NCBI GenBank assembly: GCA_964514105.1
Contig: CAZEPJ010000095.1
Span: 1 to 12,619, forward strand
Length of the DNA stretch: 12,619 nt
Reading direction: 5' to 3'
Source of the DNA: CAZEPJ01 sp964514105
GTDB lineage: Bacteria > Desulfobacterota > Desulfocorpusculales > Desulfocorpusculum
The notes beneath the pieces were generated by a model. That model had not been told where the DNA came from. It saw only the letters and a list, made by a program, of their open reading frames with translations, and searched no databases. A program made the position numbers and the translations under genes. Positions 6,352 to 12,619 of the stretch are shown one piece after another (position 1 is the first letter of the stretch; each line of letters begins with the position of its first letter).

Positions 6352-7677
6352 CTATCGCCTGTCCGCCCCCCGGGCTCGGATGAACAAGCGGATGGGGGTT
6401 CCCTCGAAGTCGAAGTCCTCCCGGATCCTTCGCGACAGGTAGCGCCGGTACGTCGGGGTCACCCCCTCCGGGGCGTTGCTGAACAACACGAAGGCCGGAG
6501 GGCACACCTCGGGCTGGGAGATGAAGTACAGGTTCACCGGCCGGCGCCGATGGCGGGGAGGCGGCTGCTCCCCGGTCCAGACCCGGAGTCTCTCGTTGAG
6601 GCGCGCCGTGGGGACCCGTCGCCTTGCGGCCTCGTGCGCCCGCTCCACCATGCGCAGGAGGCGGCCGACGCGCTGTCCCGATGCGGCCGACACCGTGATC
6701 AACGGCGCGAATTCCAGATGGCGCAGTTCCCGCCGCACCCGGGCCTCGAAGCTGCCGAATGTGTCCCGAACCTTGGACAACAGGTCCCACTTGTTGGCCA
6801 CCAAGATGCACCCCTTGCCCCGTTCCACCACGTACTCGCCGATGGCCCCGTCCTGATCCGTCGGACCTTCGGCGGCATCCAGGACGAGGAACGCCACGTC
6901 GCACCGGTCGATGCTCCTGAGGGACATGACCACGCTGTACCGCTCCAAGGTCGCCGTGGTGCGGGATCTTCGACGGATCCCCGCCGTGTCCACCAAGAGG
7001 AAGGGCTTTCCGTACCACCGGATGGGCGTGTCCACCGCGTCTCGGGTCGTGCCCGGCACGGGGCTAACCAGGGAGCGGTACCCGCCGCACAGCCGATTGA
7101 CCAGGGACGACTTGCCCACGTTGGGGCGCCCCACCACCGCCACCCGGATGCCCTCTTCCGGACTCGGAGCGGCCTCGGGCCCGGCAGGGAAGTCCCGTGT
7201 GAGGTCGTCGAGCAGGTCCGTCACGCCCCGGCCGTGCCGTGCGGAGACGGCATGGAGACGTCCGGTCCCCAGCTCGAAAAACTCAGCGGCCAGGGCATCG
7301 TGCCGCGGCCCGTCCACCTTGTTCACCACCACGTGAACGGGTTTGGCGGTGCGTCGCAGGAGGTCCGCCGTATCCCGATCCGATGGCATGACGCCGTCCC
7401 GACCGTCCACCAGCAAGAGGATCACGTCGGCCTCCCGGATGGCCAGCTCGGTCTGCTGGCGCATGCCGGCCAGGAGCGGTTCTTGCGATCCGGGTTCGAA
7501 CCCCCCGGTATCGACCAGGATGAACTCCCGGCCGTCCCACACGGCGTGGTGGTAGATCCGGTCGCGGGTCACCCCCGGCCGGTCGTCCACCAGGGAGCGC
7601 CGCTCGCCCGCGATGCGGTTGAAGAGGGTGGACTTGCCCACGTTGGGGCGCCCCACGATGGCGACGATGGGCTTCAT
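6352..7677 (-). CDS. der: Ribosome biogenesis GTPase Der (EngA)
   Basis: The protein has 441 residues and the diagnostic tandem of two GTPase domains. Domain 1 has G1 GRPNVGKS (9-16), G3 DTGG (56-59) and G4 NKVD (119-122). Domain 2 has G1 GRPNVGKS (183-190), G3 DTAG (230-233) and G4 NKWD (295-298). A C-terminal KH-like domain follows (about 355-441). Der is a cytoplasmic GTPase needed for 50S subunit assembly. The start at 7677 (MKPIVAIVGRP) is the family's normal N-terminus. The 35 extra residues in the open frame up to 7782 overlap era and are not family-like. No Shine-Dalgarno precedes the ATG. A 17-codon frame runs from the era stop to this start and may supply ribosomes by re-initiation. 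It is the third gene of rnc-era-der. Confidence 0.97.
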   Translation of the reverse strand: MKPIVAIVGRPNVGKSTLFNRIAGERRSLVDDRPGVTRDRIYHHAVWDGREFILVDTGGFEPGSQEPLLAGMRQQTELAIREADVILLLVDGRDGVMPSDRDTADLLRRTAKPVHVVVNKVDGPRHDALAAEFFELGTGRLHAVSARHGRGVTDLLDDLTRDFPAGPEAAPSPEEGIRVAVVGRPNVGKSSLVNRLCGGYRSLVSPVPGTTRDAVDTPIRWYGKPFLLVDTAGIRRRSRTTATLERYSVVMSLRSIDRCDVAFLVLDAAEGPTDQDGAIGEYVVERGKGCILVANKWDLLSKVRDTFGSFEARVRRELRHLEFAPLITVSAASGQRVGRLLRMVERAHEAARRRVPTARLNERLRVWTGEQPPPRHRRRPVNLYFISQPEVCPPAFVLFSNAPEGVTPTYRRYLSRRIREDFDFEGTPIRLFIRARGADRR

Positions 7678-7727
7678 GGGAGGGGTACGTCCCGATCCTT
7701 CCGATTGTCGATTCTCCGCTGGGTCAT
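7674..7727 (-). other. 17-codon mini-ORF bridging era and der
   Basis: The era stop is part of ATGA (7727-7724), whose ATG opens a frame encoding MTQRRIDNRKDRDVPLP. That frame's TGA (7676-7674) overlaps the der ATG (7677-7675), again as ATGA. A ribosome finishing era could re-initiate, translate 17 codons and hand over to der, which lacks its own ribosome-binding site. The peptide is very basic and charged and resembles nothing I know. Chance is a serious alternative. Confidence 0.3.
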
Positions 7728-8656
7728 CGATATCCCAGTCGGCCGAGGGTCCCCTCGTCCTTGGACCAGTTGCGCTGCACACGGACCCACAGCTCCAGGT
7801 ACACGGGTCTGTCCAGGAGCCGTTGCAGGTCCGCCCGTGCGGAGCTGCCGATGCGCTTGAGCATCCGGCCCTTGGCGCCGATGAGGATCCCCTTCTGGGA
7901 GGCCTTCTCCACCAGGATGGTTGCCCGGATGAACACCGGCTCGGGGGGATCTCGCTCCTGAAACTCCTCCACCACCACGGCCGCCGCGTACGGGATCTCC
8001 TGGCCGCAGAGACGGAAGACCTTCTCCCTCACCAGCTCGGCAGCCAGGAACCGCTCCGGCCGGTCCGTCAACTGCTCCTGGGGGAAATAGGGCGGACCCG
8101 CTGGGAGCCGCGCCAGGATCTCCTTCTCCAGTGCATCGACCCCATCGCCTGTGAGGGCGCAGACCGGCACCAGGGCCTCGAAGGGATGCAGGCCCCGAAA
8201 GGCGTCCATGAGGCCGAGGAGCACGGGCTTTTGCACCGAATCGATCTTGTTGATGACGAGGATCACCGGCGCGCGGGCGCCCCGGAGCTGTTCCAAGATG
8301 TACCCGTCCTCCCTGTGGGGCCGGGCCCCAGCCTCGACGAGCAGGAGCACCAGATCGGCATCGCCCAGCCCCCGGAGGGCTTCCCGGACCATGTATCGGT
8401 TGAACGGCCCCTGGGCCGGATGGATGCCCGGCGTATCCACGAAGATCAGCTGGGCTTGGGGGAGGGTCTTGACCCCCAGCATGCGGTGGCGGGTGGTCTG
8501 GGGCCTTGGGGATACGATGGCGAGCTTGCAGCCGAGGAACCCATTTAGGAGGGTGGACTTGCCCACGTTGGGCCTGCCGATGATGGCCACGTAGCCCGAC
8601 CGGTGGGGTCCCCGCCCATCCTCCCCAATGGGGATCACTCGATCCTCCTTCCCCAT
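7724..8656 (-). CDS. era: GTPase Era
   Basis: The protein has 310 residues (E. coli 301). The GTPase domain shows G1 GRPNVGKS (27-34), the switch region PQTTRHRMLGV (52-62), G3 DTPG (74-77) and G4 NKID (136-139). The C-terminal KH domain has the GxxG loop GAKG (260-263), and the family ending NWSKDEGTLGRLGY is present. Era is a cytoplasmic, membrane-associated GTPase that binds the 3' end of 16S rRNA and acts in 30S maturation. ATG 8656 follows GGGAGGGGAG with suitable spacing, while the frame can extend to 8707 with 17 unlikely residues. About 20 residues precede the G1 strand, a slightly long N-terminus. It lies 47 bp after rnc, an almost universal pairing. Confidence 0.97.
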   Translation of the reverse strand: MGKEDRVIPIGEDGRGPHRSGYVAIIGRPNVGKSTLLNGFLGCKLAIVSPRPQTTRHRMLGVKTLPQAQLIFVDTPGIHPAQGPFNRYMVREALRGLGDADLVLLLVEAGARPHREDGYILEQLRGARAPVILVINKIDSVQKPVLLGLMDAFRGLHPFEALVPVCALTGDGVDALEKEILARLPAGPPYFPQEQLTDRPERFLAAELVREKVFRLCGQEIPYAAAVVVEEFQERDPPEPVFIRATILVEKASQKGILIGAKGRMLKRIGSSARADLQRLLDRPVYLELWVRVQRNWSKDEGTLGRLGYR

Positions 8657-8703
8657 GGACTCCCCTCCCGTGTTATGGACGGGGCAGTGGGGGGAGTCCC
8701 TTC

Positions 8704-9420
8704 TCAATCCTCCCCCACGGGCCCCGAGAGTCGCTCCAGCATCTCCCTCGCCGCCCGTTGTTCCGCCTCCTTCTTGCTCCTTCCCTTGCCTACAGAGACA
8801 AGTCCTTCTCCCAGATCCAGCGCCACCCGGAACGTCTTGTCGTGGTCCGGCCCCTCCTCTCCGAGCAGGATGTAGCGGGGCGTGACTCGAAGGGACGACT
8901 GGGTGTGCTCCTGAAGCCGCGTCTTGAAATCTTCGGCGGCCGGGGCCCAGGGGTGCAGGGTCACGTCCTCGTGGAACAGGGTGCGGATCACCTCAAAGGC
9001 CTGCTGAAAGCCCCCGTCCAGGTACACCGCCGCGAGGACCGCCTCCATGGCGTCGGCCAAGAGCGAGTCCTTCTCCCGGCCCTGGGTGCGCTCCTCGCCC
9101 TTGCCCAGGACCAGGTATCTTCCCAGGTCCAGGTCTCGGGCCTTCTGGGCCAGTGTCCTTTCGTTGACCAACGCCGCGCGCCATCGTGAGAGGACGCCCT
9201 CGGGCTCTTCCGCATACGCCTCCATGAGGAGATGGCTGATGGCCAGGCCCAGGACCGAATCGCCCAGGAACTCCATGCGCTCGTTGCTGGTCAGGCCTTC
9301 CCCGGGATGTTCGTTGGCGTAAGACTTGTGGATCAGGGCCGTGGACAGTCGTCCGGGATCCCTGAAGGCATATCCGATGCGTGCTTCCAGCTCCCCGCAG
9401 GGAGCACGTCCCCGCGCCAT
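8704..9420 (-). CDS. rnc: Ribonuclease III
   Basis: The protein has 238 residues. The N-terminal endonuclease domain carries the RNase III signature NERMEFLGDSVL (46-57) and the second catalytic segment DSLLADAMEAVLAAVYLDGG. The metal ligands are Glu50, Asp54, Asp123 and Glu126. A double-stranded-RNA-binding domain follows (about 163-232), with TRLQEHTQ at its start and GRSKKEAEQRAA in its last helix. It cleaves double-stranded RNA, including the 16S and 23S precursor stems, in the cytoplasm. The start ATG 9420 has GGGAGG about 10 bases upstream. It is the first gene of rnc-era-der and has its own promoter immediately upstream with a very short predicted leader. Confidence 0.97.
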   Translation of the reverse strand: MARGRAPCGELEARIGYAFRDPGRLSTALIHKSYANEHPGEGLTSNERMEFLGDSVLGLAISHLLMEAYAEEPEGVLSRWRAALVNERTLAQKARDLDLGRYLVLGKGEERTQGREKDSLLADAMEAVLAAVYLDGGFQQAFEVIRTLFHEDVTLHPWAPAAEDFKTRLQEHTQSSLRVTPRYILLGEEGPDHDKTFRVALDLGEGLVSVGKGRSKKEAEQRAAREMLERLSGPVGED

Positions 9421-9440
9421 TGGCGCCCGCCTCCCACACG

Positions 9441-9469
9441 ATCGTAGTCGTGGCCGAATCCGCTGTCAA
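9441..9469 (-). promoter_or_regulatory. Sigma70-like promoter for rnc-era-der
   Basis: A consensus -35 TTGACA (9469-9464) and a -10 TACGAT (9446-9441) are spaced by 17 bases. The expected start, near 9434, lies inside or next to the Shine-Dalgarno of rnc, leaving a leader of only about 14 bases. The -10 lies within a small inverted repeat, CACGA-6-TCGTG (9437-9452), which could be a regulator site or chance. Confidence 0.6.
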
Positions 9470-9483
9470 TGAAGGGTCGTGCC

Positions 9484-9504
9484 GGGCAGTGACGCCAACT
9501 GCCC
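9484..9504 (-). terminator. Hairpin at the end of the cupin gene
   Basis: A perfect 7-bp stem (GGGCAGT at 9484-9490, ACTGCCC at 9498-9504) with a 7-base loop starts at the last base of the cupin stop codon. It would separate the cupin transcript from the rnc promoter just downstream. No U-run follows, so its role as a terminator is uncertain. Confidence 0.35.
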
Positions 9505-9863
9505 TACGCCTTCATGTACGGGGGCGGCCCCCCCTGGAGGAAATCCTCCCGGATGGGGGAGAAAACGTCGAGCACGTGAGCCGCGCCCTCGCCCGTCACC
9601 TCCACTTCATGGGGTTCTCCGGACGGCACGCGATACAGCGCCGGTGCTTCCAGAAGGCGCTCCACACCGCCCATTCGCCACACGGCCTGTCCCTGCAGCA
9701 GGATGCCCATCTGTTCATGGGGGTGCGCGTGGCGGGACACGCAGGTCCCCGCATCCAGTTCGAAATAGGCCAGCATCACCTTTTCCAGCGTGAATATGTA
9801 CCGTCGGATTCCCGGAGCGATGGTCTCCAGGGGGGCGTCTGTCAACGATTGAAAAAACTCCAT
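9504..9863 (-). CDS. Small single-domain cupin protein
   Basis: The protein has 119 residues from ATG 9863, which follows AAGGAG at 9 bases. It is one beta-barrel cupin. Motif 1 is in GTCVSRHAHPHEQMGILLQG (39-58), with probable metal ligands His45, His47 and Glu50. Motif 2 is VPSGEPHEV (79-87), with His85. It has the HPHEQ variant often seen in small cupins of unknown function. Such proteins bind a metal and act as small isomerases, dioxygenases or sensors; the substrate here cannot be inferred. No signal peptide is seen, so it is cytoplasmic. It lies 111 bp after tupC and has its own possible promoter, so it is probably a separate unit from the tup operon. The open frame extends to 9941, but the extra 26 residues overlap the promoter region and look random. 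Confidence 0.88.
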   Translation of the reverse strand: MEFFQSLTDAPLETIAPGIRRYIFTLEKVMLAYFELDAGTCVSRHAHPHEQMGILLQGQAVWRMGGVERLLEAPALYRVPSGEPHEVEVTGEGAAHVLDVFSPIREDFLQGGPPPYMKA

Positions 9864-9911
9864 CGGGTCCGGCTCCTTTCCTGGATTCAGTCCATGGGAG
9901 AACAGGGCAAG

Positions 9912-9941
9912 ACGGTAGCAGGCAGGAGGGGAGTGCGTCAA
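9912..9941 (-). promoter_or_regulatory. Possible promoter for the cupin gene
   Basis: A good -35 TTGACG (9941-9936) is followed after 18 bases by a poor -10 TACCGT (9917-9912). The layout resembles the tupA promoter in this window (TTGACA-18-TACAGT). The weak -10 makes this only a candidate. Confidence 0.4.
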
Positions 9942-9974
9942 GAGGTCCCTCCGAGACCGCCCATGCCTGCGGCC

Positions 9975-10745
9975 CTACGGCTCGCCGTTCAAACGAGTTT
10001 GGAGAAGGCGCCGGACCCTGTCCACACTCACGAAGGCGGCCACCAAATCGTCCGCAGGACTCCCCATCACCTCCCGGGGTGAACCGATCTGGATGATTCG
10101 CCCTGCTGCCATCACCCCGATGCGGTCCGAGAGCTGCAAGGCCTCTAGGCGGTCGTGGGTGGCCAAGACCGTGGTGGTCCTCGTGTCGCGAAGAACGACC
10201 TGCAAATCCTCCATGAGGGCCTCCCGCGTCGGGGGGTCGAGGGCACCGAAGGGCTCATCCAAGAGGAGGAGCTCGGGCCGGATGGCCAGGGCCCGGGCGA
10301 GGCTCGTCCTCTGGGCCTCGCCGCCCGAGAGGGTGCGGGCCGATCGGTCCATCAGGTGGTGGATGCCAAATCGGTTCAGGTTCTCCATGACCCGGGCGGC
10401 CGCCTCGGTCCCGGGGATTCCCCGGAGTTTGAGCCCCGTGGCCACGTTGCCGAAGACCGTGGTATTCAGGAGCAAGGACTCCTGGAACACCATGGTGACC
10501 CGCCGCCGGTACGCGAGAAGATCCGAGCTGCCCGTCACCCTCTGCCCGCGAAACACCACTTCGCCGGAGACGGGCTTGACCAGTCCGGCCAGGGTCATGA
10601 GGAGCGTCGTCTTTCCGGAGCCATTGGGCCCGATGAGGGAGAGGATCTCCCCCCGGGGCAGATGCAAGTAGGGCACCTGCAGGCAGAATCCATCGCGCAC
10701 CACCTGCAGGTCCCGGACCTCCAGGGAAGGCTCCAGAGGGCTCAT
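9975..10745 (-). CDS. tupC: Tungstate-type ABC transporter, ATP-binding protein
   Basis: The protein has 256 residues and is a complete ABC ATPase: Walker A GPNGSGKT (39-46), Q-loop Gln88 in MVFQES, signature LSGGEAQR (139-146), Walker B LLLLDEP (159-165), D-loop and switch His197 (ATHD). It works as a dimer on the cytoplasmic face of the TupB permease. The assignment to tungstate uptake comes from its partners, because ABC ATPases of the Tup, Mod and Wtp groups look alike. Its ATG overlaps the tupB stop as ATGA, so translation is coupled. The C-terminal part lacks the long regulatory TOBE domain of ModC, which fits TupC. No gene follows in the operon for 111 bp. Confidence 0.93.
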   Translation of the reverse strand: MSPLEPSLEVRDLQVVRDGFCLQVPYLHLPRGEILSLIGPNGSGKTTLLMTLAGLVKPVSGEVVFRGQRVTGSSDLLAYRRRVTMVFQESLLLNTTVFGNVATGLKLRGIPGTEAAARVMENLNRFGIHHLMDRSARTLSGGEAQRTSLARALAIRPELLLLDEPFGALDPPTREALMEDLQVVLRDTRTTTVLATHDRLEALQLSDRIGVMAAGRIIQIGSPREVMGSPADDLVAAFVSVDRVRRLLQTRLNGEP

Positions 10746-11440
10746 CGCGGTCTATCCCGCTGCTGGATCTGGGTGAGCACCAGGGTGATGACGTAGGCGA
10801 GAAGCAGGAGGATGACGCTCAGGGCGATGGCCACGTCGAAGTTCCCCCTCCCCGTCTCCATGACCGTGGCGGTTGTAAGGACGCGTGAGTAGCCCTTGAT
10901 GTTTCCCCCAACCATGATGGATGCGCCCACCTCGGAGATGACCCCGCCGAAGCCCGCCATCACCGCGGCCAGCAGGGGGAGCCGGGCCTCCTTGACGAGC
11001 AGCCAGGCCATCTGGGCGCGGGTGGCCCCCAGGGCCAGTATCTGGAGGCGGAGCTTGCGGGGGAGGTGCTGCATGGCCGCCAGGCTGATGCCCAGGACGA
11101 TGGGGGTGGCGATGATGGCCTGGGCCACGATCATGGCGGCCGGTGTGTACAGGATCCCCAGAAACCCCAGGGGGCCGTTGCGCCACAGGAAGATGGTCAC
11201 CAAGAGGCCCACCACCACGGGGGGGAGGCCCATGCCCGTGTTGACGACTCCGACCACGAACTTCCTGCCGGGGAACTCCGACAGGCCGATGGCCGCGCCC
11301 AGGCAGACGCCCAGAAGGAGGCTGATGAGGGTGGCCGTGCCCGAGACCTGGAGGGAGAGGAGGGTGATCCCCAGCACCTCAGGGTCCAGGGTGATGAGAA
11401 GCCAGAAGGCCTTGACGAGGCCATCCAGGATCAAGTCCAC
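10742..11440 (-). CDS. tupB: Tungstate-type ABC transporter, permease
   Basis: The protein is 232 residues from a GTG start at 11440 and is a membrane protein with about five or six hydrophobic helices. The binding-protein-dependent transport motif lies around LALGATRAQMAWLLVKEARLP, the cytoplasmic loop that docks on the ATPase. The stretch GFGGVISEVGASIMVGGNIKG near the C-terminal helices is typical of TupB/ModB-type oxyanion permeases. I chose GTG because AAGGAGG lies just upstream at good spacing and the N-terminus (DLILDGLVKAFWLLITLDPE) then matches family form. The open frame runs on to 11632, but that part overlaps tupA and is Arg/Gly-rich shadow sequence. It lies 35 bp after tupA and overlaps tupC by ATGA. 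Confidence 0.93.
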   Translation of the reverse strand: MDLILDGLVKAFWLLITLDPEVLGITLLSLQVSGTATLISLLLGVCLGAAIGLSEFPGRKFVVGVVNTGMGLPPVVVGLLVTIFLWRNGPLGFLGILYTPAAMIVAQAIIATPIVLGISLAAMQHLPRKLRLQILALGATRAQMAWLLVKEARLPLLAAVMAGFGGVISEVGASIMVGGNIKGYSRVLTTATVMETGRGNFDVAIALSVILLLLAYVITLVLTQIQQRDRPR

Positions 11441-11475
11441 AGTTCCCCTCCTTGCCCCCCGATGCCTCCCCCGAC

Positions 11476-12393
11476 CTAGTTTCCCAGATCCTCCGCCTTC
11501 TTGCCGGCGTCGGGAAAGAAGAGGGGGGATCCGAACTTGTCCACCCCGAAGGTCTTGACGATCCCCTGGACCTCGGGGGATACCATGAAGTCCCCGAAGG
11601 CCCTGGCGCCCGGGGCGTTGACCTTGGGCCATTTGGCCGGGTTGACCTCGATGACGTGATAGGTATTGAGGAGGAGGGCGTCGCCCTCCACGAGGATGTC
11701 CAGGGCGAGGTTTTTCTTGACGGCCAGATAGGTCCCCCGGTCGGCCAGGGCGTATCCCTTCTTCTCGGAGGCCACGCTGAGGGTCTGCCCCATGCCCAGG
11801 CCGGTTTGCTGATACCAGGGCTGTCCCTCGGCGTTGACCCCCGCTGCCTTCCAGATGGCCTTTTCCTTGGTGTGGGTCCCCGAGTTGTCTCCCCGTGAAA
11901 GAAACAACGCCCTAGCCGACGCCATGGCCTTGAAGGCATCGGGACAATGCTTCATCCCCTTGAGCTTGGCCGGGTCCTCAGGGGCGCCCACCACAATGAA
12001 GTCGTTGTGCATGACCACCCGGCGGTTGACCCCAAAGCCCTCTTCCACGAACTTCTTCTCGGCCTCGGGGGAGTGGACCAAGAGGACGTCGGCCTCGCCC
12101 TTCCGGCCCATGGCCATGGCCTGGCCCGAGCCCACGGCGATGGTCTTGACGAATAAGCCCGTCTCCTTCTCGAACAGGGGGACCAGGACGTCCAATAGCC
12201 CCGAGTCCTGGGTGCTGGTGGTGGTGGCCAGAATCAGGGGCTTGTCCCGGGGGACCCCCAGGGATCCGAAAACGACTTCAGCCGCACAGATCCATGTCGC
12301 CGCGAGGATTGACTTACCCTTACGGGCCCCACACATCCAAGCCGTCAGACGGAATACTCTGGCCATGGCACACCACCCATGGTGCTTCCCCAT
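11476..12393 (-). CDS. tupA: Tungstate-type ABC transporter, substrate-binding protein
   Basis: The protein has 305 residues. The mature part begins with PLILATTTSTQDSGLLD, the TTTS motif of TupA proteins, which differs from ModA and WtpA. SRGDNSGTH (166-174) is a second conserved ligand-binding segment. The protein would bind tungstate in the periplasm and deliver it to TupBC; molybdate, or vanadate as in VupA relatives, is the alternative ligand. GGGAG stands about 7 bases before ATG 12393, supporting this start. It gives a long, unusual leader of about 46 residues whose hydrophobic core (about 29-43) contains a Trp, a Cys and a Glu. A shorter start at Met10 or Met20 is possible. The promoter and a candidate operator lie just upstream. 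Tungsten use suggests tungstoenzymes such as aldehyde or formate oxidoreductases elsewhere in the genome. Confidence 0.94.
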   Translation of the reverse strand: MGKHHGWCAMARVFRLTAWMCGARKGKSILAATWICAAEVVFGSLGVPRDKPLILATTTSTQDSGLLDVLVPLFEKETGLFVKTIAVGSGQAMAMGRKGEADVLLVHSPEAEKKFVEEGFGVNRRVVMHNDFIVVGAPEDPAKLKGMKHCPDAFKAMASARALFLSRGDNSGTHTKEKAIWKAAGVNAEGQPWYQQTGLGMGQTLSVASEKKGYALADRGTYLAVKKNLALDILVEGDALLLNTYHVIEVNPAKWPKVNAPGARAFGDFMVSPEVQGIVKTFGVDKFGSPLFFPDAGKKAEDLGN

Positions 12394-12448
12394 CCTTCAT
12401 CTCCCTGCACGGGGCGCGAATCCCGACGGGGGCCGGGGCCAATGAGGA

Positions 12449-12472
12449 GTATATGTGGTGATGAGCATATGC
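12449..12472 (-). promoter_or_regulatory. Candidate ModE/TunR-like operator of tupABC
   Basis: The half-sites GTATATG (12449-12455) and CATATGC (12466-12472) form an inverted repeat matching at 6 of 7 positions, with a 10-base spacer. The right half sits in a perfect 10-base palindrome, AGCATATGCT (12464-12473). AT-rich sites of about this size with TATAT-like arms are bound by ModE-family oxyanion sensors. The site lies about 10-34 bases after the expected transcript start, where a bound repressor would block tupABC. Confidence 0.5.
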
Positions 12473-12488
12473 TAAGAAAAGCCGGACT

Positions 12489-12518
12489 ACTGTACCAGTC
12501 AGACGCACACCGTGTCAA
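12489..12518 (-). promoter_or_regulatory. Sigma70-like promoter for tupABC
   Basis: A perfect -35 TTGACA (12518-12513) is followed after 18 bases by -10 TACAGT (12494-12489). Transcription should begin near 12482, leaving a leader of about 90 bases that contains the ATATG inverted repeat. The remaining leader (12394-12448) is GC-rich with no recognisable riboswitch fold. Confidence 0.65.
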
Positions 12519-12603
12519 GTAGCGACGTGGGAACTCGCCATCACGGCACCATGAATATGTGAAGAAGATCCGGCCGTCTGCCGAGGAAATAAGGAGGAGA
12601 AAG

Positions 12604-12619
12604 ATGGGGCCCGGGTTCG
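12604..12619 (+). CDS. Start of a divergent gene, truncated by the window end
   Basis: A strong Shine-Dalgarno, AAGGAGGAG (about 12591-12599), precedes ATG at 12604, and only five codons (M-G-P-G-F) are visible. The gene runs away from tupA, sharing a 210-base control region with it. Function cannot be told. A divergent position next to a transporter operon is common for its regulator, but that is only a possibility. Confidence 0.5.

Noticed and set aside
6013..7860. 615-codon open frame on the + strand antisense to the livK-like gene and der
   Set aside because: It is a codon-position shadow in GC-rich DNA. The protein is Arg/Pro/His-rich with no domain, while the opposite strand encodes clear Der and binding-protein motifs.
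12394..12480. Molybdenum/tungsten cofactor riboswitch in the tupA leader
   Set aside because: The leader from the predicted start is short and I could not build the multi-stem fold of that RNA. The ATATG repeat looks like a protein site instead. A covariance-model search would settle it.

Overview
The window is GC-rich, gene-dense bacterial chromosome. No mobile element, phage gene, CRISPR array, tRNA or rRNA is visible. Lnt (lipoprotein N-acylation) and two exported transport binding proteins point to a Gram-negative cell. The neighbours lnt-prfB and rnc-era-der, a free-standing GGDEF response regulator and a TupABC-type tungstate transporter suggest a deltaproteobacterial/Desulfobacterota-like organism. 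That placement is inference from gene order and style, not a measured phylogeny.

Left edge (1-1108, + strand): the 3' part of a phoH-family ATPase gene overlaps ybeY by ATGA. These converge on a minus-strand operon (4798 to 1145) made of a REC-GGDEF response regulator, lnt and prfB. The operon has a good sigma70-like promoter (TTGATT-17-TATAAA). The lnt stop is one base before the prfB start. prfB needs a programmed +1 frameshift at CTT TGA, codon 25, to give a 372-residue RF2.

Middle (5049-9420, minus strand): rnc-era-der, a ribosome-assembly and RNA-processing cluster, is followed by an orphan LivJ/LivK-type periplasmic binding protein gene. era and der are linked by a 17-codon reading frame that overlaps the era stop and the der start as ATGA on both sides. 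A promoter (TTGACA-17-TACGAT) sits just upstream of rnc.

Right side (9504-12393, minus strand): a small single-domain cupin gene, then tupC, tupB and tupA, transcribed in the order tupA-tupB-tupC. The tupA promoter (TTGACA-18-TACAGT) is followed at once by an ATATG-centred inverted repeat that looks like a ModE/TunR-class operator. At the extreme right edge a strong ribosome-binding site and ATG begin a divergent plus-strand gene that the window cuts off after a few codons.

Functionally, several genes converge on ribosome work: YbeY and RNase III (rRNA processing), Era and Der (30S and 50S assembly GTPases) and RF2 (termination). No gap exceeds 300 bases. The largest are 4799-5048 (a promoter and a hairpin, no gene) and 12394-12603 (the tupA control region). 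I see no wholly unknown multi-gene system. The less ordinary items are the regulatory ones: the frameshift site, the era-der mini-ORF, the tup operator, the diguanylate cyclase lacking a canonical I-site, and the cysteine-rich orphan binding protein.
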